Assembly: GCA_030673425.1 (NCBI GenBank)
Contig: DAOVJB010000004.1
Coordinates: 1 to 22,086, forward strand
From: Elusimicrobiota bacterium
Lineage (GTDB): Bacteria; CAYTYR01; UBA6262; DAOVJB01
Direction: 5' to 3'
DNA length: 22,086 nucleotides
Every line of letters begins with the position of its first letter. Position 1 is the first letter of the stretch. Of this stretch, positions 14,494 through 22,086 are shown piece after piece. Below the pieces are notes generated by a model. It saw only the letters and a program-made list of their open reading frames with translations, made no database searches and was not told the DNA's origin. A program made the position numbers and the translations under genes.

Positions 14494-15849
14494 ATGGAAA
14501 AAACCGCAAGTCAGCTCTGGGAAGAAACTCTATCTATCTTCAGGCAAGAAGAAAAAGATCTCTCTGATGAAATTTTTGACCTGTGGCTAAAACCAACGAA
14601 GGGTATTTCATTGGATGACCATACGCTGATCGTAGAGGTTCCAAACAAATTTTTTCAGGACTGGTTATCACAAAGAATAGAAGCGCTATCAAAATTTGCC
14701 GGCAGTGTTTGTGAAAAAGAAATAAGTATTAATATAAATATATCTCCTGCATTTAAGGAAAAAATTTCAGAGCAGCAGGAGATAGAACCTATTGCAACAA
14801 CAGAAAGCGAAAGTAATTTTTTGGATGCCGAATTTAATCCTAAATACACCTTCGCAAGTTTCGTTGTCGGCCCCAGTAACCGTTTTGCTCATGCAGCAAG
14901 CGAGGCGGTCGCCAAAGACCCCGCACGAGCATACAACCCTTTGTTTATCTACGGAGGAGTAGGCCTGGGCAAAACCCATCTTATGCATGCTATAGGGAGA
15001 CTCATCAAAGAGACCAGACCAAAGCTCAAGATACTTTATATTACCTCGGAAAGATTCATCAACGAGTTTATTAACTCAATAAGGTATGACAAACCTCTTG
15101 AATTCCGCAACAAATTCAGAAAACTCGATGTGTTATTAATTGATGACATCCAGTTTCTCGGCGGGAAGGAAAGTTCGCAGGAGGAATTCTTCCATACGTT
15201 TAACACATTATACGATTACCATAAGCAGATTATTGTAAGCAGCGACCGTCCGCCTAAAGAACTGCCGTCGCTGGAGGAAAGATTAATATCAAGATTCGAA
15301 TGGGGACTGGTAACCGACATCCAGCCACCGGATCTTGAAACAAGAATCGCAATATTAAGAAAGAAAGCAGAAACAGAAGATATGGCGGTTCCTGATGACG
15401 TAATACTTTTCATAGCAAATAAAATAAAATCGAATATAAGGGAACTAGAAGGGGCACTGATAAGGATTGTAGCATTTTCGTCTTTAACCGGGAGCCACAT
15501 AACAGTAGACCTGGCGGAGAATATCCTGCGGGATATCCTGCCCAAGGGAGAGGATAAAAAACAGATTACTCTGGAGCTAATTCAAGAGGTGGTTGCAAAG
15601 CATTTCAACCTTGACATAAAAGATATGAAAAGTAAAAGAAGAACAAATGCAATTGCCTTCCCAAGGCAAATCGCGATGTACATAGCAAGGGATCTTACAG
15701 ACTATTCTTTTCCTGAAATAGGCAAAGCCTTCGGCGGCAAGGACCACGCTACTGTAATACACGGCTATGAGAAAATAAAACTGCGCATAAATAAAGATCC
15801 TTATTTCAGTGCTTTGGTAAACAAAATAATTAGAGAAATAAAAGAGTGA
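14494..15849 (+). CDS. dnaA: Chromosomal replication initiator protein DnaA
   Basis: A 451-residue AAA+ initiator that binds DnaA boxes, forms an ATP-dependent filament and melts oriC. Domain I (about 1-85, starting with LWEETLSIFRQE) mediates helicase and partner contacts. A short linker follows. The AAA+ core has Walker A GGVGLGKTH (about 153-161) and Walker B LLIDDIQFL (about 213). Domain IV carries the DnaA signature GGKDHATVIHGYEKI (about 414-428), which reads the box. Length is normal. The start is ATG at 14494 with AAAGGG about ten bases upstream. Four DnaA boxes precede it and further weak boxes follow it, so it sits inside the origin region. Confidence 0.99.
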   Translation: MEKTASQLWEETLSIFRQEEKDLSDEIFDLWLKPTKGISLDDHTLIVEVPNKFFQDWLSQRIEALSKFAGSVCEKEISININISPAFKEKISEQQEIEPIATTESESNFLDAEFNPKYTFASFVVGPSNRFAHAASEAVAKDPARAYNPLFIYGGVGLGKTHLMHAIGRLIKETRPKLKILYITSERFINEFINSIRYDKPLEFRNKFRKLDVLLIDDIQFLGGKESSQEEFFHTFNTLYDYHKQIIVSSDRPPKELPSLEERLISRFEWGLVTDIQPPDLETRIAILRKKAETEDMAVPDDVILFIANKIKSNIRELEGALIRIVAFSSLTGSHITVDLAENILRDILPKGEDKKQITLELIQEVVAKHFNLDIKDMKSKRRTNAIAFPRQIAMYIARDLTDYSFPEIGKAFGGKDHATVIHGYEKIKLRINKDPYFSALVNKIIREIKE

Positions 15850-16076
15850 ATTTGTTGTTACTATATTGTTGATAATGTTTAATAAAATGTTAAAAAGTCC
15901 CGGGGTTAAATAAGAACTGTTAATAGAGTAGATAATTTGTTTTGTTATCTACAGGGTTATAAATAAGAAATGCTTTTGTAAATCATATATTTTCCTGCTT
16001 ATTAACATATCAGCTTGTACTACTAGTACTACTACTATTTTTTAAAAGATAATTTAAAAAAGAAAGGAGAAGGAAG
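15850..16076. other. dnaA-dnaN intergenic region, downstream half of the probable oriC
   Basis: This 227-base AT-rich gap holds three near-consensus DnaA boxes, each differing from TTATNCACA only at the sixth base: TTATCAACA on the minus strand (15867-15875), and TTATCTACA (15945-15953) and TTATTAACA (15999-16007) on the plus strand. The last precedes a CTA-triplet run and a T/A-rich tract that ends at the dnaN Shine-Dalgarno. This order resembles the unwinding region of Bacillus subtilis oriC, also between dnaA and dnaN. Confidence 0.65.
16020..16037 (+). promoter_or_regulatory. Candidate DnaA-trio unwinding element
   Basis: Six triplets in register read CTA CTA GTA CTA CTA CTA, followed by TTTTTTAAAAGATAATTTAA. 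On the complementary strand these are 3'-GAT-5' repeats, the known DnaA-trio motif on which the DnaA filament stretches single-stranded DNA. A near-consensus DnaA box ends 12 bases upstream. Confidence 0.7.
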
Positions 16077-17201
16077 ATGAAGGTTACTTGTTCAAAAAGT
16101 GAGCTGGTTAAAGGGGTACAGATAGTCCAAACTGCTATTACCGGAAAAGGAGGGTTACCAATTCTTTCTAATATATTAATAGAGAGCGATGATTCTTCGC
16201 CCAACAGGTTGAAATTAGTTTCAACCGATCTTGAAGTTGGTATAAAATGTACTATAGCAGCCGATGTTGCTAAGAAAGGGGCAGTAACGCTACCTGCTAA
16301 AAAATTTGGTGATATTGTAAGAGAGCTCCCTGATAAAGATATTAAGATAGAAGTCTCAAAAGACAACAAGGTTATTATTTCGTGTGACAAAATAATATTT
16401 AAGGTTGTAGGATTACCCAAAGATGAATTCCCGATTCTACCTGAGTTCAAACACGAAAATAAATTTACGATTAAACAGGCTTTATTAAAAGATATTATAA
16501 AGAAAACGATCTTCGCGATTTCAACCGATGAGACAAGATACGTTTTAAACGGGCTTTATCTTCAGACATCCAATAATAAAATAGAGGTAGTGTCAACTGA
16601 CGGCAGACGCCTTGCATATATTTTAGGCGGCGCACTCCCTAAGTCAGGCAAAAAAACAGATATCATTATTCCTGCAAAAGCTATCAATGAGTTAAATAGA
16701 ATTCTCACGCGGGAAGGGGATGTGACAGTATCATTCTCAGAAAACCAGATATCCTTTGAACTGGATAACATACTTCTCCTCTCGCGACTGATTGAGGGCA
16801 GGTTCCCGAACTATGAGCAGGTCATACCAAAAAGCTCCGCCGTAAAATTAAAGATTAACACTCAGGAACTGTTAGATGCTGTAAAGAGAATATCTCTGCT
16901 TGCTCCTGAAAAAGCCGAGTCGATTAAACTGGCTCTTTCTGACAATAAAATGATGATTTCAGCTACAAGCCAGGGAGTAGGTGAAGCGGAAGAAGAGGTA
17001 GTACTCTCATATAAAGGAGATAATTTTGAAGTTGCTTACAATCCCAGGTATATAGGTGATGTGTTAAAGAATATAGAGACAGAAGCAGTTATGCTGGAAT
17101 TTACCGATGCTTCGAGTCCTGCTGTAATAAAGCCTGAATTGAAAGAAAAAGAGAAGGACAAGGATAACTACCTTTGTGTGATAATGCCGATGCGCCTTTA
17201 A
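16077..17201 (+). CDS. dnaN: DNA polymerase III subunit beta (sliding clamp)
   Basis: A 374-residue beta clamp that encircles DNA and holds polymerase III and many repair factors. Three similar clamp domains of about 120 residues each can be followed: residues 1-122, 123-245 and 246-374. Family marks are the N-terminal KGVQIVQTAITGKGGLPILSNILIE, the middle LLSRLIEGRFPNYEQVIP, and the C-terminal VIMPMRL that lines the partner-binding pocket. The start is ATG at 16077 with AAGGAG seven bases upstream. It follows dnaA by 227 bases of probable origin sequence. A stem-loop that could end transcription lies 85 bases after the stop. Confidence 0.98.
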   Translation: MKVTCSKSELVKGVQIVQTAITGKGGLPILSNILIESDDSSPNRLKLVSTDLEVGIKCTIAADVAKKGAVTLPAKKFGDIVRELPDKDIKIEVSKDNKVIISCDKIIFKVVGLPKDEFPILPEFKHENKFTIKQALLKDIIKKTIFAISTDETRYVLNGLYLQTSNNKIEVVSTDGRRLAYILGGALPKSGKKTDIIIPAKAINELNRILTREGDVTVSFSENQISFELDNILLLSRLIEGRFPNYEQVIPKSSAVKLKINTQELLDAVKRISLLAPEKAESIKLALSDNKMMISATSQGVGEAEEEVVLSYKGDNFEVAYNPRYIGDVLKNIETEAVMLEFTDASSPAVIKPELKEKEKDKDNYLCVIMPMRL

Positions 17202-17204
17202 AAT

Positions 17205-17276
17205 TCGTGACCCGTCGTCCATGACCCGTCATACGGAACCCAAAACGAGCCACGGGTTACAGGACACGCTTCACGA
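17205..17276. repeat. Imperfect 25-base inverted repeat after dnaN
   Basis: The left arm 17205-17229 and the reverse complement of the right arm 17252-17276 align with a few mismatches and a one-base gap. Both begin TCGTGA and end ACCCGT. The left arm also holds two direct copies of TGACCCGTC (17208-17216 and 17222-17230). This GC-richer, palindromic patch in an AT-rich region looks like a small REP- or MITE-type repeat unit. Confidence 0.6.
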
Positions 17277-17285
17277 CTCAAGTTA

Positions 17286-17319
17286 AAAAGAAGGTGATAG
17301 AAATAAATCATCTTCTTTT
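17286..17319 (+). terminator. Possible intrinsic terminator of dnaN
   Basis: A 13-base stem, AAAAGAAGGTGAT (17286-17298) with ATCATCTTCTTTT (17307-17319), has one G-U pair and an 8-base loop. The 3' arm ends in a T-run. The stem is AT-rich, so termination may be weak. It lies between dnaN and the DUF721 gene. Confidence 0.5.
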
Positions 17320-17348
17320 CATTTAAGAAAAATTGAAAAGGGCCCTTT

Positions 17349-17639
17349 ATGAGAGAACTTAAAAGCATAAAAGGACTTGTTGAAAAAACCATACATGACA
17401 TCAGCCTTGATAAAAAAATGAAGATCGCTTCAATATGGAATAAACATTTCAAGGATTATTCCAGACATACACAGCTTGTAGACCTAAACAGGGGTAAATT
17501 AAAAATACATGTTGATTCTTCCGTATGGATGCAGCAGCTTAATATGAGCAAGAAATCGATTGTCACCAAGATAAATAAACATCTTGGCGATAAAACAGTA
17601 AAAGATATCCAGTTTATAATAGGAGACATAAACAGTTAA
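17349..17639 (+). CDS. dciA: DUF721 protein, DciA-like
   Basis: A 96-residue DUF721 protein. DciA is the ancestral loader of the replicative helicase DnaB in bacteria lacking DnaC or DnaI. Visible family features are the early Trp in IASIWNKHF, then HTQLVDLNRGKLKIHVDSSVWMQQLNMSK, and the end KDIQFIIGD. This is the typical short KH-like fold without the extra domains of longer DciA proteins. The position between dnaN and gyrB is common for DUF721 genes. The start is ATG at 17349; its Shine-Dalgarno AAAGGG forms half of a perfect 12-base palindrome (17337-17348). The helicase-loading role is inferred from family and place. Confidence 0.87.
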   Translation: MRELKSIKGLVEKTIHDISLDKKMKIASIWNKHFKDYSRHTQLVDLNRGKLKIHVDSSVWMQQLNMSKKSIVTKINKHLGDKTVKDIQFIIGDINS

Positions 17640-17653
17640 TTACGAGCTTATGG

Positions 17654-17681
17654 AAGTTAGCGAACGAAGTGAGTCTAACTT
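17654..17681 (+). repeat. Small stem-loop between the DUF721 and DUF370 genes
   Basis: AAGTTAG (17654-17660) and CTAACTT (17675-17681) are exact reverse complements around a 14-base loop, CGAACGAAGTGAGT. No T-run follows, so it is not a standard terminator. It ends 15 bases before the next ATG. Confidence 0.6.
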
Positions 17682-17696
17682 GCGAGGATATATTTT

Positions 17697-17978
17697 ATGT
17701 TCCTTCATATCGGACAGCACGAAATAATTCCTTTAGATGGTATAATTGCGATCTTAAACGCTAAGCTTCATATGAAGAAGAAAAGCAATGACTGGATGCT
17801 GGGAAAGCAGATAAAAAATAAACATGTCATGGACCACAAGATTAAATCAATAATAATTATGGATACAGGAGAGATATATTTTTCCCATATAGGTTCGGAA
17901 ACATTAAAGAAGAGAATTCAAAAGACACAGAAATCCGAGACTTCAAAGCGTCTTAAGGTCAGGAGCTTGAAACATTAA
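17697..17978 (+). CDS. remB: DUF370 protein, RemB (YaaB)-like
   Basis: A 93-residue DUF370 protein. The N-terminus MFLHIGQHEIIPLDGIIAILN and the segment IKSIIIMDTGEIYFSHIGSETLKKR resemble Bacillus RemB (YaaB), which is also encoded next to gyrB. The related RemA is a DNA-binding regulator of biofilm matrix genes; RemB function is much less clear, so a regulatory role here is only inferred. The C-terminus after residue 70 is a basic tail (RIQKTQKSETSKRLKVRSLKH). The start is ATG at 17697 with GAGGA eight bases upstream. It lies between the DUF721 gene and gyrB, probably in one transcript with them. Confidence 0.85.
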   Translation: MFLHIGQHEIIPLDGIIAILNAKLHMKKKSNDWMLGKQIKNKHVMDHKIKSIIIMDTGEIYFSHIGSETLKKRIQKTQKSETSKRLKVRSLKH

Positions 17979-18015
17979 TTTAACAATTATAACTCTTAAT
18001 CAGTGTGGAGGCTGA

Positions 18016-20397
<2,382 letters not shown>

Positions 20398-20429
20398 TAA
20401 ATATTTATTTCTGCATTAGGAGGACATGA

Positions 20430-22086
20430 GTGGAAAAAGTGAATAAAGGAAAAATCTTGAGTGTTTACATTGAAGACGAAATGAAAAACTCTTATATAGA
20501 CTATGCAATGAGCGTCATTGTGGGAAGGGCGCTTCCTGATGTTCGTGACGGCTTAAAGCCAGTACACCGCAGGATACTTTACGGGATGAAGGAGAGGGGT
20601 TGGTGGCATGAGAGGCCTTATGTGAAATCAGCGAAAATCGTCGGAGAAGTAATAGGTAATTATCACCCGCACGGTGATGCTGCTGTTTATGACAGCATGG
20701 TAAGGATGGTCCAGGATTTCTCCCTGAGGTATCCGCTTATCGACGGGCAGGGGAACTTTGGATCCATCGATGGCGACCCTGCTGCAGCCTACAGGTATAC
20801 GGAAGCGCGTCTTGCTTTGCTGGCAGCCGAGATGTTAAGGGATATAGACAAAGATACCGTTAACCTCACGCCAACTTTCGATAACTCTATGGTGGAGCCG
20901 GTTGTGTTGCCGGCAGCTATTCCGAGTTTATTGGTTAACGGTTCTAGCGGGATTGCAGTGGGGATGGCGACAAACATACCTCCTCACAATCTTTCAGAGG
21001 TGGTTGACGGGCTCGTTGAGATGATTGAGGACCCGGAAATTGAAATTAATGACCTGATGAAGATCATAAAAGGGCCTGATTTCCCTCAAGGGGCTCTGAT
21101 CTTCGGCAAGCAGGGGATAAAAGATGCGTATACAACAGGAAGGGGTTCCATTAAATTACGCTCAAAGGTGGATATTGAAGAGACAACCGGGAGCAGAGAG
21201 CGTATCGTTGTAAGGGAATTACCGTACCAGGTGAACAAATCCCAGCTGCTTGAAACAATAGCCAACCTTGTAAGGAATAAAAAGATAGAAGGGATTAGTG
21301 ACCTGAGGGACGAGTCTGACAGGGACGGAACACGTGTAGTAATTGAGTTAAAAAGAGATGCCAACAGTCAGGTTATACTTAACCAGTTATTCAAGCATAC
21401 GCAGCTGGAAGGTTCATTCGGCATTATTATGCTGGCGCTTGTTGACAACAGACCGCAGGTGCTGAACCTGAAGGAGATACTCCATTATTACCTGGAGCAC
21501 AGAAAAGAAGTCATTACCCGCAGAACTCAATATGAATTGTCCAGAGCCGAGGCACGCGCTCATATTCTTGAGGGATTAAGGATAGCCCTTGATAATCTAA
21601 ATAAGGTAATTAAAACAATAAGGGAATCACGAACGGTTGATATAGCACGTGCTGCGTTAATGAAGAATTTTAAGCTCACACGGGAGCAGGCACAGGCTAT
21701 TTTAGATATGAGACTCCACCAGCTCACGGGGTTAGAAATAGAAAAGATAGAGCAGGAATACCTGGAGTTGATCAAGAAAATTGCTATGCTTAAATCTATA
21801 CTCGCTAATCCCAGGAAGTTAATGGCTATCATTAAAGAGGATTTACTTAAGATCAAGGAGAAATACGGTGATTCCCGCAGGACAAAGATCGTAGCAAAGG
21901 CGGTAGATGTAGACATAGAAGACTTGATAAAAGAAGAAGATGTGGTGGTCACGATTTCTCACTTTGGGTACATAAAAAGACTTCCTGCAAACACCTATCG
22001 TTCGCAGCACAGAGGAGGCAGAGGTATTACCGGGGTTGGCACTAAAGACGAAGATTTTATTGAATATATATTTATAACCTCAACAC
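20430..22086 (+). CDS. gyrA: DNA gyrase subunit A, N-terminal part (cut by window end)
   Basis: The gene opens with GTG at 20430, six bases after AGGAGG, and stays open to the window end, giving 552 complete codons of an expected 800 or more. The N-terminal [35 protein letters not shown] is diagnostic. The catalytic Tyr, which forms the covalent bond with DNA, is Tyr123 in AYRYTEARL. The quinolone-resistance segment reads [15 protein letters not shown]: the residue equal to E. coli Ser83 is Ala84, while the Asp equal to Asp87 is kept at 88. A long coiled-coil region is visible near residues 360-460. The missing part holds the DNA-wrapping beta-pinwheel domain, whose GyrA box would separate gyrA from parC. 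Place next to gyrB supports gyrA. Confidence 0.96.
   Translation, partial: MEKVNKGKILSVYIEDEMKNSYIDYAMSVIVGRALPDVRDGLKPVHRRILYGMKERGWWHERPYVKSAKIVGEVIGNYHPHGDAAVYDSMVRMVQDFSLRYPLIDGQGNFGSIDGDPAAAYRYTEARLALLAAEMLRDIDKDTVNLTPTFDNSMVEPVVLPAAIPSLLVNGSSGIAVGMATNIPPHNLSEVVDGLVEMIEDPEIEINDLMKIIKGPDFPQGALIFGKQGIKDAYTTGRGSIKLRSKVDIEETTGSRERIVVRELPYQVNKSQLLETIANLVRNKKIEGISDLRDESDRDGTRVVIELKRDANSQVILNQLFKHTQLEGSFGIIMLALVDNRPQVLNLKEILHYYLEHRKEVITRRTQYELSRAEARAHILEGLRIALDNLNKVIKTIRESRTVDIARAALMKNFKLTREQAQAILDMRLHQLTGLEIEKIEQEYLELIKKIAMLKSILANPRKLMAIIKEDLLKIKEKYGDSRRTKIVAKAVDVDIEDLIKEEDVVVTISHFGYIKRLPANTYRSQHRGGRGITGVGTKDEDFIEYIFITST

Overview
The window is the replication-origin neighbourhood of a bacterial chromosome. 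Everything left of about 14.0 kb is coded on the minus strand and everything right of 14.49 kb on the plus strand, so all genes point away from the rpmH/dnaA gap, as expected for leading-strand genes around oriC. The long YidC with a large periplasmic domain and the roughly 170-residue insertion near the GyrB C-terminus fit a Gram-negative type of cell. The AT-rich composition, the gene order and the DUF721-DUF370-gyrB-gyrA block recall Candidatus Omnitrophota or related lineages. That placement is an inference from general resemblance and no search was run.

Left arm, read leftward from the origin: rpmH (a 44-codon gene), rnpA, yidD, yidC, khpB/jag and mnmE form the classic ribosomal protein L34 / RNase P / membrane insertion / tRNA modification cluster, driven by a clear sigma-70 promoter. 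Two envelope proteins of unknown function follow, then a patatin-like lipase, rsmG, a membrane-anchored HExxH metalloprotease, the chromosome partition genes parA and parB, a hexosephosphate mutase (GlmM type), prfB with its programmed +1 frameshift, an ECF sigma factor, and the first 13 codons of its probable zinc-finger anti-sigma factor, cut by the window edge. Four parS-like 16-mers lie in the intergenic gaps between 6.2 and 8.0 kb, so ParA, ParB and their centromere are all here.

Right arm: dnaA, dnaN, a short DUF721 (DciA-like) gene, a DUF370 (RemB/YaaB-like) gene, gyrB, and gyrA truncated by the window end. recF, often found between dnaN and gyrB, is not in this place.

The origin looks bipartite. 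Upstream of dnaA a TTGACA/TAAAAT promoter is followed by four DnaA boxes. Between dnaA and dnaN, degenerate DnaA boxes precede a run of CTA triplets (a DnaA-trio candidate) and an AT-rich tract. Small inverted repeats lie in the rpmH leader, the prfB leader, after dnaN, and between the DUF721 and DUF370 genes. No rRNA, tRNA, CRISPR array, insertion sequence or phage gene was seen. This is a core-genome region; the points of interest are regulatory and architectural rather than a new accessory system.
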